From Panonychus citri (taxonomy: Eukaryota > Arthropoda > Arachnida > Trombidiformes > Tetranychidae): a DNA stretch of 64,000 nucleotides. This document shows, piece after piece, positions 58,501 to 62,500 of the stretch (positions within the stretch are counted from its first letter, which is position 1; each line of letters begins with the position of its first letter). Made by a program: the position numbers and the translations under genes. The stretch spans positions 310,001 through 374,000 of the forward strand of contig NW_026515477.1 in NCBI RefSeq assembly GCF_014898815.1, written 5' to 3'. The notes beneath the pieces were generated by a model. The model saw nothing but the letters and a program-made list of their open reading frames with translations. It was not told where the DNA came from and did not search any database.

Positions 58501-59577
58501 AATAAAAATCATTTAGTATCATTCAGTTCTGATAATATCTCTCTATCATAATCAAATGAATATCCTCTTTACTTAAATGTAATACTAAGGGTGGAAAGAT
58601 AATAAAAAACTTGAATTCACCATTAGATCAACCGATAGGATCATTAAAAGCTTAGAAAAGATGAAGAGAAATGATTTTTTCGGCTTTGAACAAAAAAAGT
58701 TTTCTCAGAATTTTCAGAACTTTTTATCCTTTTCCTGTTCTCATTCATCTCATATTAATATAAACACAATGTAACCAATATAATTGATTCCTAATGGACT
58801 GTGAAAGATATCATAATCACGATTACCTTCAATCGCTAATATCATTTTCATGAACTGGAACTGGAATAATATTATTAGTTATGAATGAATAACTCAATAA
58901 AAATCAATAAACATTGATAGAGTTACTTATTTTCAATAACTGTTAACACCATCTGATTGTTTGAACTGATTGGATTTTAATTAAGCTCACCAGGTTGATT
59001 AACTTTAACCTTAAATGTTGTTATTATTACCAAAATGTTTGGTTGATCAGATTGATTGGATAAATTCAGAGTAAATACTATTTTAATTTCCATGGATTCT
59101 CATTAATGTTCAGTTATCATGAACTTACCTGGTTTAGATGCACACATTGGTCCAACCCAAACACCTTTGATACATTTGATTTTACAAATGCGTTTCTCAT
59201 CATTCGGACTCAACTGACCAACAAAAAGTATCTCCTCTATTGAAGTGAAAGTTGAAGATTTACCTCCGGTCACCATGTCAAGTATATCCGGACTTGGTGA
59301 ACCATTGACCAGAACTTCCGGTGATGCACAAGGTGCTCCAACGGTTGGTAATGATTGTTGCTGTTGTTTAATTGCAACATCATTATCATTTGGATTACAA
59401 TTGACACAAGCGATTGAAGTATTGATAATGATAATTAGTTGCACTGTTATATAACAATTAAAAGAAACATGATTAGTTAAAAACTCAATCAACATGATGA
59501 TTATTTTATTTACCTGATAATAAGAGGACTATGGTAGATGATAAAGATATTCTTGGTGAAAATTTCGATAAGTTCAT
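19672..59577 (-). CDS. hig: Hikaru genki-like secreted CCP/Ig synaptic protein (ten coding exons)
   Basis: Exons: 59577-59514, 59443-59129, 58469-58333, 58258-58135, 56721-56562, 54251-54103, 25886-25710, 25130-24954, 21032-20862, 19874-19672. All ten use GT-AG borders and all phases agree, giving 1,677 nt including the stop (558 residues). Order: signal peptide (about 1-33), CCP-like module (exon 2), CCP (exons 3-4), Ig domain (exons 5-6, with WTWTMAQR, YPAGWAVNEDSRNWKYRLS and DSGQFKC), then four CCP modules, one per exon and bounded by phase-1 introns. This architecture matches Hikaru genki, secreted into the synaptic cleft where it organises acetylcholine receptors in flies. Other Ig/CCP proteins are possible but fit less well. 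No transmembrane segment follows the last CCP, so it is secreted. Introns range from 70 bp to 28.2 kb; the longest contains an LTR retrotransposon in the same orientation. Confidence 0.8.
19875..20861 (-). other. hig intron 9
   Basis: 987 bp, rich in CAATTAAC-like octamers, with an (ATT)n run at 20,600-20,622. No nested gene is seen. Confidence 0.8.
20862..21032 (-). CDS. hig: hig exon 9: CCP module
   Basis: NTCPMPSTPSNGRLLDTG, VQYFCNSGYIMIGDG, LSICLENGTWSKPTPIC: a complete CCP. The donor T|GTAAGT splits the last cysteine codon, which is restored by exon 10. Confidence 0.9.
21033..24953 (-). other. hig intron 8
   Basis: 3.9 kb of AT-rich intron with a (GA)n tract on the + strand at about 23,815-23,832. 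I see no nested coding exon, transposon ends or RNA gene. Confidence 0.75.
24954..25130 (-). CDS. hig: hig exon 8: CCP module
   Basis: IECPPLSTDDPYL, VYFTCPNGYKLNG, ISCFKNNTWSNEIPQC: a complete CCP, phase 1 at both ends, the same length as exon 7 (177 bp). The borders are TTTAAAG acceptor and GAAG|GTAAAA donor. Confidence 0.9.
25131..25709 (-). other. hig intron 7
   Basis: 579 bp, AT-rich, with GATGATGATGATCATC near 25,231. Nothing else is seen. Confidence 0.8.
25710..25886 (-). CDS. hig: hig exon 7: CCP module
   Basis: A complete CCP in one phase-1/phase-1 exon: IECPPIDSSD, ARFSCVEGYYLMG, IICTPNGYWSHPLPNC. All four cysteines and the tryptophan are present. Confidence 0.9.
30655..30688. repeat. 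(GA)n microsatellite
   Basis: About 17 uninterrupted GA units on the + strand, which is CT on the hig sense strand. Confidence 0.95.
31044..31097. repeat. (GA)n microsatellite
   Basis: About 27 AG units on the + strand. Confidence 0.95.
32824..32884. repeat. (GA)n microsatellite
   Basis: About 30 AG units on the + strand. The Ser-Leu ORFs read through it on the minus strand are artefacts of the repeat. Confidence 0.95.
34946..35194. mobile_element. Short non-autonomous TIR element (MITE), TA target site
   Basis: The left end AAGGGTGTTTCGTTCAACAG is repeated in inverted orientation at the right end. The inverted repeats extend for roughly 70 bp with a handful of mismatches, mostly transitions. 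TA flanks both ends (34,944-34,945 and 35,195-35,196). At 249 bp it encodes nothing. This is the structure of a Tc1/mariner-type MITE. The family name cannot be assigned without a repeat library. Confidence 0.8.
35955..37003 (-). repeat. 3' LTR of the Ty3/gypsy element
   Basis: 1,049 bp, TG...CA. On the element's strand it begins TGAAGGGTATAAAAACAG, placing a TATAAAA box 8 bp from the LTR edge, and it contains AATAAA signals (about 36,199-36,222). The short open frames inside it are not genes. Confidence 0.95.
37001..38719 (-). CDS. Retrotransposon ORF5: REXO/ISG20-type exonuclease fold, catalytic residues lost
   Basis: 572 residues from a true ATG. Residues about 92-262 follow the DEDDh 3'-5' exonuclease fold of the REXO4/ISG20 group: strands VWITIIDGNCNVVYETLV, the segment MDTNYHGLRRNDIKFG (family: y-T-x-x-S-G-i), KYLIGAGLINLFKALQL (family: iLvGHxlxNDL) and RPHSPVIESITAMRLYMAF (family: HxxxxDAxAaMrLY). 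At the active-site positions D and E of motif I read His96 and Ala98, the motif II Asp reads Leu186 (the preceding His reads Ala181), the motif III His239 is kept and its Asp is Glu244. It is therefore probably an inactive nuclease that may bind RNA or protein. Residues about 310-570 are a long Ser/Thr/Pro-rich disordered tail. The stop overlaps the 3' LTR. Confidence 0.72.
   Translation of the reverse strand: MYQKVITTDPESQAKVREKITTWFPYSLREFIEIGTIPPPPPNPNKQYRANRRAKATDLFQRITRTHMEDLKPKHQELIDSNTKEHPDPMNTYAIHAAYIRKHRLDSSGKMVLAPHPVWITIIDGNCNVVYETLVNYKDVEYMDTNYHGLRRNDIKFGKTFAAVRDQVIQYLASAKYLIGAGLINLFKALQLRPTEIDELRFKCRDVTIYFSPYRQSPASLSLIAFLIFSGYTIRNRPHSPVIESITAMRLYMAFWQEIEIKVTASAFGIHNSSMKHYLNNQKVSKLHKKFSDLIAAGKASWPANWSYFNHRHDQPDFDPRVNVSPSASTTHSSSSSTIKLVSSPTTSSNSSSSSTLTSPKPSRIMKATPITTLAALNAHLNPRNSPVSSLSSSSPESKPTSPKRSKSTSPTTETDSPGNRSVSSQTDSNESSATTIINTPLMTSQESSSSSTIIPENQPSSQESSSSSTIIMENQQSSQEDSEENPDRVNDMNQGNLPIPPAEESTTSNPPSLPTSQDSSSTNDIPSSQVRRHLLYPTRSWPSSPNSGSSNGQGRILNSVLLRYLHQNMGD
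37004..37013 (-). other. Polypurine tract next to the 3' LTR
   Basis: The element strand reads ATGGGGGAT directly against the LTR. This is the expected position of the plus-strand primer. It also encodes the last residues of the final ORF, whose TGA stop uses the first bases of the LTR. Confidence 0.65.
38694..39920 (-). CDS. Retrotransposon ORF4: RING-like plus TRAF-type zinc-finger protein
   Basis: 408 residues from a true ATG. The N-terminal 120 residues are Pro-rich then helical. Residues 130-183 form a RING-like cluster: C130-x2-C133, C143-x2-C146, C151-x2-C154 (CYFCEQVVINPVECSSC, then NWYCLNC), C178, C183. Residues 211-236 look like a TRAF-type zinc finger (CRYTLC...LLEQHEKAC). A RING plus TRAF-type finger is the arrangement of several E3 ubiquitin ligases (TRAF, SIAH/PDZRN-like). 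The C-terminal 170 residues are unassigned. It overlaps the next ORF by 26 bp. The location between integrase and the 3' LTR is where Ty3/gypsy elements carry env or accessory genes. Ligase activity is inference; the canonical RING histidine is not evident. Confidence 0.75.
   Translation of the reverse strand: MENEQGKIVNQNQSSEDKPSHFPNRYPKPGQYPLSAEYGVELPAPLPLSDPPEYASLEKFQTIKKLVKIKSDGFKTVYSQYVEMIREKIYLNLFQEESIFEIDLPKIPKGISKPSVYHEKLETFIDKVRCYFCEQVVINPVECSSCQNWYCLNCVLFTQKLIQILKLIPIQQQDQFICLFPYCIKNFAQLDTYPTYSQISHSENYVNYRQCKLTCRYTLCTKQFASNLLEQHEKACRLGLFRQEVDLDSLDIFRTGTSRKVLSSIAPRRLMNFIPPHIKVVPKPQITYSSHSLEWNMKFELFACLLQLKEDNPEDEYLTAANIRGQTNLQLGFWTSFYQKKDPTTPLGEEEEFIRQLGFPSIHPHDPAPVRPRTVVKVLNIRGDNLFIPDYLTRDSEEWLYVSEGDYD
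39983..41344 (-). CDS. Retrotransposon ORF3, Asn/Gln-rich, unknown function
   Basis: Open frame of about 450 codons directly after integrase, overlapping its end in another frame. The first codon listed is TTG and no ATG exists near its start, so expression may come by frame change from pol or from a spliced RNA. The first 180 residues are Asn/Gln/Ser-rich and polar. The middle (about 215-335) is hydrophobic and repetitive in composition, with no clear helix boundaries, and may not be translated. The last 115 residues, from MNINAQSSVNELSVNVSSDQ onward, are polar and Ser/Asp-rich. I see no signal peptide, cysteine pattern, furin site or anchor, so it is not a convincing envelope gene. Confidence 0.55.
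   Translation of the reverse strand: MNENSNQNPLDSVTTNNELNLETQNNQIDETNQEEISNQSSLNDFLKTIPNSNNKKLIKPINKHYQDLTKLDESVTDMTSENSNNENLIPDKINQKTSKRKYLTSDQQIIQQSKLIVNNQNKPLTRQQFKQQQHIYMLFSFYELSEENEILETRLINSAHHYHDLPKNPSLKNFNHKFNPNLPDNKQINPMSPETAKINFNHTNYNYRPENRLTVINDIAQPITFVFHLTSWSFRDNVFFLTDYFSQNFPIIFLNFKLFLSEFSINSVNLKISSKFNLRNFQVKSLSIANLSLICFCPCSSYTLASISLIAYSSLINHLSLIKLTIINHLRFPLPSIKMNINAQSSVNELSVNVSSDQSSSSSRRDNNLILDNIPIGDQPHHPFTDDNISEADSEYSIVYCPRRSVPPLPHQDWLTPNIDSDQPSTSTSLTSTIVKPLTNNQVIVVNKPSIYR
41362..42663 (-). CDS. pol: Pol: integrase
   Basis: 433 residues from ATG 42663, although the true Pol polyprotein probably enters from upstream. N-terminal HHCC zinc domain: histidines in HEHSSTLGGH (66-75) and CDNCLTC (C105, C108). 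Catalytic core DD35E: Asp137 (ELDVQGPI), Asp195 (IQTDQGTNF) and Glu231 (HPQSQGIVERCNRT), with exactly 35 residues between the last two. The C-terminal part has a GPY/F-like segment (RNKWHGPHLVCGIRNGALLL). No chromodomain follows. It inserts the DNA copy, here generating a 4-bp duplication. Confidence 0.93.
   Translation of the reverse strand: MENKIRNRQKEDSNIQSIILQLEDPQSIASKRYLLKDGLLYRKDTRTPFGSRLVIDPVILAEIFQHEHSSTLGGHFATEKTYLNIARRFWCRYLYEEVKRLCDNCLTCNLSKPSNIIYIDPSTKPIPKEIFERFELDVQGPITINNSKKYIIVLVDVLSRYVYARLTNNQTASTVVSFLSQFFHQYGFPKFIQTDQGTNFLSEKVSEFLKENAITHDISTPYHPQSQGIVERCNRTIAERLRTYVCENGTKNLSLALGASLYAINSSIHKITRFSPYYLVFGREPNKPIDNYLSIIHNPSVSVTQARKLAYARLNSQQLYQINRTKLMHPQSPYKIGDFILVKNEAIDSDKPKKFRNKWHGPHLVCGIRNGALLLLETDDLGLFTANVRNTAKFKGEINQELQSLRDNYFNTDSYLESENFSSPEINQKQIKN
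42558..43340 (-). CDS. pol: Pol: RNase H
   Basis: Continues pol in a second frame, open from about 43,495; the first listed codon is a TTG, not a true start. RNase H motifs: VDASDVAVGGILLQ (first Asp), YSVSEKELLAILVGV (Glu), ETDHHALCQL (second Asp) and HPPDCFSRY. It degrades the RNA strand of the RNA-DNA hybrid. After about 42,665 this frame reads non-conserved sequence while integrase begins in another frame, so a further frame change separates them. Confidence 0.9.
   Translation of the reverse strand: MVHYNPKLRRKIAVDASDVAVGGILLQEDEKSENYNPETPIEEIKDWLPISFFSQKLLKHQLHYSVSEKELLAILVGVYKYTHYLDNDFFLIETDHHALCQLTKINFKNSRLQRWSIMLSAFNFKVIYRKGLTHPPDCFSRYQSEWEHRKIIDPEEEFLDKVFLTEYVTDPDDNHYYDIGLNLINISFNLPFFDHQQLKEPPTLIYSISTEINQLNNNKTPAEFSLWKIKFGIAKKKIPTFKASSFNLKILNQSHQNDIY
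43466..44479 (-). CDS. pol: Pol: reverse transcriptase
   Basis: Open frame whose first in-frame TTG is 44479; it is open further upstream to about 44,735, where it carries the end of the protease. RT motifs in order: RMVIDYRLLN, NLFDLAQGYHQIELP (first catalytic Asp), LPMGLSGAPFIFQRFMNKVL, GYFDD (catalytic pair; Phe where most gypsy RTs have V, L or I), KCTFG and LLGHLVSGEGI. It copies the element RNA into DNA in cytoplasmic particles. The frame is lost near 43,495, within the region linking RT to RNase H, and ends at a stop at 43,466. The downstream sequence continues in another frame. Confidence 0.92.
   Translation of the reverse strand: MIKLPVNKYKEFQENAIIAKFDIMTEKEVQEIKNPPLKEKISSRINENLHPEQQKQLIELFDLYQDVFAKHKNDLGLVPSTVCPVRIDLENQTVPYQKPYSCPIKRREEFKKIISEMLENDLIEPSDAPGGSPSLLVPRQNGSPRMVIDYRLLNRLTKVPQHPMPRIDDCLEVVRHGRFFNLFDLAQGYHQIELPISEREKTVFVTPDGKYQYKRLPMGLSGAPFIFQRFMNKVLDGLQYVNCIGYFDDIPVVGKDFNDLIKNTAQVCDRLRQYNLKVKPEKCTFGATEILLLGHLVSGEGIRPDPKKVSALVNLPYPRNVRELNPYLDVTITSAGI
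44719..46608 (-). CDS. gag: Gag with N-terminal part of protease
   Basis: Frame of 629 residues from ATG 46608, about 65 bp after the PBS. The N-terminal 200 residues are Ser/Pro-rich and low in conservation. Residues about 205-375 form the gag capsid-like region (with EDQFAWLVKTRDRL and SPEEHPEKFFSEM). A basic, Asn-rich linker precedes a CCHH-type zinc knuckle, CQFHKSKTHNTDEC (441-454, C-x2-H-x4-H-x4-C), as in several Ty3/gypsy gags. The retropepsin active site LLDTGAN is at about 557-563. The frame ends soon after, before the ILG-type motif of the protease, which appears in the next frame (LLGNAF at about 44,715). Gag forms the particle; the protease processes Gag and Pol. The protease is therefore broken across a frame change near 44,735. 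Confidence 0.92.
   Translation of the reverse strand: MAPKKTLKRVGRPSTRNIPASVSDDTIINPTPVIQQPASSQRPPVTPVLPTRSTRHTTSVNDKSLRDLTSAEISTLLEQWNIQTPIRSLAQKKLTEVVKTNLLILGENLDSDEILDLTVGEIKEQPIPEWILEFRNHEINEGEIQIFIKTIGHDESIIFSINHEELTAAPLSLGTIRKIKQILNVVDPTPASTSHSSTHSSPMDIINTTNLLEIFKQLKQDPHVPEFVKGEDQFAWLVKTRDRLAKENVDDPTRLRLLQKAMAYEIKAAAIDLESITDYSRYVSSLFDKLQTPESQYSADFELQQCRYSPEEHPEKFFSEMQRLVSKSLGNVNERVFLSQVLQHIPKYIRDDIYTLNLNGDRTKIFNFLTQRHFEYKFVNKKDNRSKPKDGNNPRNNEKPNKLFKSTNFNSTQPSRRDNYPANRDNWSQPPQQPYTKPKWCQFHKSKTHNTDECKTRKLQSENPPQQVQQTSTNLPANLTTMVTPALQQVYSPVNEQSQQLREPIQHALRDSAISFATSPDLEQITKLGNAPLAHMAQINLKLCLPTAEMVREGKVLLDTGANACAIDADLAKELQVHCIPIGRYLKGICSDSFVNVQGFAYAIVKHVNMEETRIIKIHICKTLILFSC
46674..46691 (-). 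other. Primer-binding site
   Basis: Three bases inside the 5' LTR the element strand reads TGGCGACCCAGGCAGGAT, beginning with the TGG complementary to a tRNA CCA end. The matching tRNA would start GACCCAG and have discriminator base G. An arginine tRNA is my best guess, unverified. Confidence 0.7.
46695..47739 (-). repeat. 5' LTR of the Ty3/gypsy element
   Basis: 1,045 bp, near-identical to the 35,955-37,003 copy. The length difference comes from two 2-bp indels in homopolymer runs. Same TATAAAA box near its outer edge and the same AATAAA signals. Confidence 0.95.
47911..48053 (+). CDS. Possible single-pass membrane microprotein
   Basis: From an internal ATG (MKIIFLIMFLLLFLLILVP) a strong membrane helix is followed by a polar tail (NSRNKLSLSRNFNSSDPPEH). 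It runs opposite to hig within intron 6, just after the LTR element. No family is recognised and no start context or splice evidence exists. It could be chance. Confidence 0.2.
49191..49373. mobile_element. Short non-autonomous TIR element (MITE), TA target site
   Basis: Perfect 24-bp terminal inverted repeats starting CAGAGGTGATTTCACTTAGA, flanked by TA on both sides (49,189-49,190 and 49,374-49,375); total 183 bp. The right end carries a second partial copy of the TIR motif (TTTCTCTAAGTGAA) just inside the first. The interior is GC-richer than the intron. Typical of Tc1/mariner-derived MITEs. Confidence 0.85.
49476..49564. repeat. Long (GA)n microsatellite
   Basis: About 44 uninterrupted GA units, the longest simple repeat of the window. 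The minus-strand Ser-Leu ORF across it is not a gene. Confidence 0.97.
52786..53136 (-). pseudogene. Possible membrane-receptor fragment
   Basis: A 116-codon open frame with coding-like composition in deep intron sequence. It starts at TTG, has no upstream ATG in frame, and a stop precedes it. Two hydrophobic helices (VLSVILSILLVFCSIVKHVI and FLSLLVTIINFLAIRFF) flank a polar loop. The layout recalls the end of an arthropod multi-pass receptor, but no diagnostic motif is present, so this is a fragment or chance. Confidence 0.25.
54103..54251 (-). CDS. hig: hig exon 6: second half of Ig domain
   Basis: QYPAGWAVNEDSRNWKYRLS followed by the canonical Ig strand E/F pattern EKDSGQFKC, which supplies the second disulfide cysteine, and the strand SITIKVK. 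Ends G|GTATGA, phase 1. The next coding exon is 28.2 kb away. Confidence 0.85.
54252..56561 (-). other. hig intron 5
   Basis: 2.3 kb interrupting the Ig domain. On the + strand an open stretch at 55,164-55,328 (including HISIESGHKVFDRTFDTEKC) has coding-like composition after an acceptor-like TTTTAG. A patch at about 56,100-56,290 repeats GAGTTCTC-like words. Confidence 0.7.
56562..56721 (-). CDS. hig: hig exon 5: first half of Ig domain
   Basis: Begins after TTTCAG in phase 1 with DSPPSIVYSVTSGD. It carries the first Ig cysteine (HLDCLFSRSNGDPE) and the tryptophan-rich strand EWTWTMAQ. Exit phase 2. Confidence 0.85.
56722..58134 (-). other. hig intron 4
   Basis: 1.4 kb of AT-rich intron. 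No nested gene, RNA or mobile element is seen. Confidence 0.8.
58135..58258 (-). CDS. hig: hig exon 4: second half of second CCP and linker
   Basis: Starts VRCTEVGLAKFTGYSELQC and continues with KGVWDHPLPKC, giving the last three cysteines and the tryptophan of the CCP. A short linker (EETTLQTNFS) follows. Ends at donor C|GTAAGT. Confidence 0.85.
58333..58469 (-). CDS. hig: hig exon 3: first half of second CCP
   Basis: Phase-1 entry, phase-0 exit at AAG|GTAAAT. It contains the first cysteine of the module (FKDCQMKP). Encodes 46 residues together with the split glycine. Only 74 bp of intron separates it from exon 4. Confidence 0.8.
58470..59128 (-). other. hig intron 2
   Basis: 659 bp, AT-rich, nothing further seen. 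Confidence 0.8.
59129..59443 (-). CDS. hig: hig exon 2: end of signal peptide and first CCP-like module
   Basis: Begins after acceptor TATAACAG and ends at donor CCAG|GTAAGT. Four module cysteines are visible: APCASPEVLVNGS, then ICKIKC, then GPMC, with the CCP tryptophan in KGVWVGPMC. A Gln run (KQQQQS) precedes the module. This CCP is divergent in spacing. Confidence 0.8.
59514..59577 (-). CDS. hig: hig exon 1: start and signal peptide
   Basis: ATG at 59577-59575. It encodes MNLSKFSPRISLSSTIVLLL plus one residue and one base, ending at donor G|GTAAAT. A hydrophobic stretch continues into exon 2 (QLIIIINTSIA), completing the signal peptide. The 70-bp intron to exon 2 is phase 1. Confidence 0.8.
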
Positions 59578-62500
59578 AGTTCTAAGTTTATGTAAAGGTT
59601 CACAGTTCGAACTCGTTAAATTATCAACATATCACAAAAGAAACTAAACTTTTATTTCAACTCATTTTACTGCGTTGATATTGTTGTCAACTTTTTTTTC
59701 GAACATTTCTGTTTTTCGTAAAACTCTTCGATAACTGAAATTCCAACTCTTAATGCTCTCAGAATTTCTCTCAGATTCTACATCGATTCTCATGGAGTAT
59801 GCGTTCTTTGCTATAAAACATCAAAGACCAAAACTCTAAGAACATAGTCTCCATCTTTTGGAAGCGAATTCGACTTGATGGAGACAAAAGTCCAATTTGA
59901 TCATCGCCATCTAATGAGATCGAATAGAACGAAAACTCGACAGCATTCACCTGTTCTCACGAACAAGAGCCTATCGAGAATTGAGGCTTGACTTGAATTC
60001 GCGAAAAATTATCGCTTATACATACGCCAAAATCTAACCATTTACAATGAGAACTATTAATACACGAAATGGATTCTAAAGTTCCATTCAAAAAATAGAA
60101 ACTACAAAGGTCTAATAAGTTCTAGCAACGACCATCTACGAAAAATGCGCATTCGCAATACGCTCACTTGAATACTAGGGAACTGAATACTCACCATGAA
60201 TGATGTTCAATATAACTTTTCAGTTCAATCAACAGCCTTTACATTGAGGTGAAACAATCAACTTACCTGGAAATAAATTGTTGATGATAAAAAAAACACT
60301 AGCAAATTGTAAAAACTATGGATCATCATTTGATGAAGTGATCAAGATTATCTTAAATCATCTTATTATCAACGGACTGAGATTAAGTGTTAATCATAAA
60401 TAAATTGTTTGCGATTTAAGTTGATAAAAATCTTGGAGTACAAATCAATAAACTGTTAAGTTTAATTTAACTGATTTCCCTTGAAATTGATTCGGATTAA
60501 TTGACAATAAAAACTCAGTGGATTAACTAATTGTTGTGATTGTGTTTATTGTGATTTATCATCATTACAAACAAGTGACCGGATTAAATTAACATTAACA
60601 TTGTCAATCTAATATTGGAAAAGGTGAGCTCTCAGTCAATTTAAGTCTTAATTAGTTAACCACTTTGAGCAAATTGATAATTGTTCAAGAGTCTCTCTTA
60701 GATTAACTAATCTAATTAAGAGATGAAATTAATCATTTAATTTGTCAAAATAATTATCACAATGTGATTTAACTGTTAACAACCAACACCTTACTCTCAG
60801 ACTAGTTTAATCACAATTAAGATTATACATAAGAGTTGACACTTAATTAAACTATCAATCAACATCATGTTGAGAAAAACTAATCAATCAAACAGAAAAA
60901 TAATTAAAGAAAACTTTTTGTCAACAATTCAATGTAACTAAGTTACAATTTTTATTGATCAACATTCAATTTCTCGTATTTAATACAATCAGATACTAAT
61001 CATTAATGTAATTCAATTATCACCATTTTCTTATGATAATTAAAGTTCGTAATTAAGGTTATCATCATTTTCATGTATTCATTTAATATCGAAACATTAA
61101 TTTAATCTGATTGGAAGATTGAAAAGTTCAACCAAAATAATGATTCCAAAGAGATGGAATTAATTTTTCTCTCAACGATAACAATAATTTATTACAATTC
61201 GAAAATGTACTTAAGTTAATTGTAAACCTTGTTAACTAATTGTTGATCATGATATTTGGTAGTGATCAAGTGAAGGTTTATAATAAAACAGTAGACACGA
61301 ATTTTTTTCTCGTAGTAATTTGATGTTGAATAACAATGAATATCCTCCATCATTTTTTTGTATCAAATCAAATGTCACGACATATGAATAAAAAGTGTAG
61401 AAGAAAAAAAATTGTATACAGAAAACTATTGAAAAAAGAGAAAAAAGATGAATACATAAAATAAAAAGTTCCAAATTCTCATTGAATATCCACCCAACAT
61501 GAACCCGCATTGGATATGAAACATGTGGGTATTCATCTAGTAAAAATCATTCTCCAATAGTAATTATGGTAAATTAAAAAAAGTACCAAGTACCCTGTCT
61601 TTTCATTCATTTCTGTGTCCATCAAAATTACTGTGGGAATTAATTGAATACCCTGGAAGAGTCAGAGAGAGAGAGAGAGTTCAGGAAAAGCAGAAATGGT
61701 TAAAAGTTCATATCCCTTATCAATAACCAGCACATCTCAATATAATCATAATACCCACTCGAAAGACATTTATCATCTTCATCATCTTCATCATCACCAT
61801 CATCAATTAATATGTTATAACATTTACCTGGTTTATGATAATACTAGCTACTTAATATTCAGATATAATAATTTAGACAAATTGTGTATTCACATTGAGT
61901 TCATAATTTAGGTCAAACATTAAATTATTACTTTGATAACTATAATGATCCCCTGAAAATGAGCTTGACAAAGGTAAGACAATAGTTGATGATAAAATTG
62001 TTAATTGTAAAACTGTCACATGGAGAAAGAAACGTAGAGAGAGAGAGAGAGAGAGAACAAAAAATATTCCAACACAAGAATTTTGATTATGATGGTTTTC
62101 ACTCCATTTGTTATTAATATAAAGGTGATCCTCATATTAATCAACAATGTAATTAGCTAATTGATATAAAAGATAAATAAATTTGGTTATTGTTGATTGA
62201 CTTTATCATACTCTCTGCACTAATGATTTGGATAAGATTTACTTTTCGAATGCTATTGGTCAAAATCTGTAAGGATTCTACGAAATATTCTGATACAAAT
62301 CCAAAAAGCAGAAAATATTCCATCCATGATTGAATCAGCTGCTAACGGAGATTCTGATAATATCTTATTAATTATTATTAATACTCTGCAAATGCTTAGA
62401 AAGGTGAATCTTAACTTTCGGTAAAAAGTTTTTTCTCCTTGTTGACTTGCATGTATAATTATTCATTATATATTCGGATAATCTGCTGATCAATTGTATG

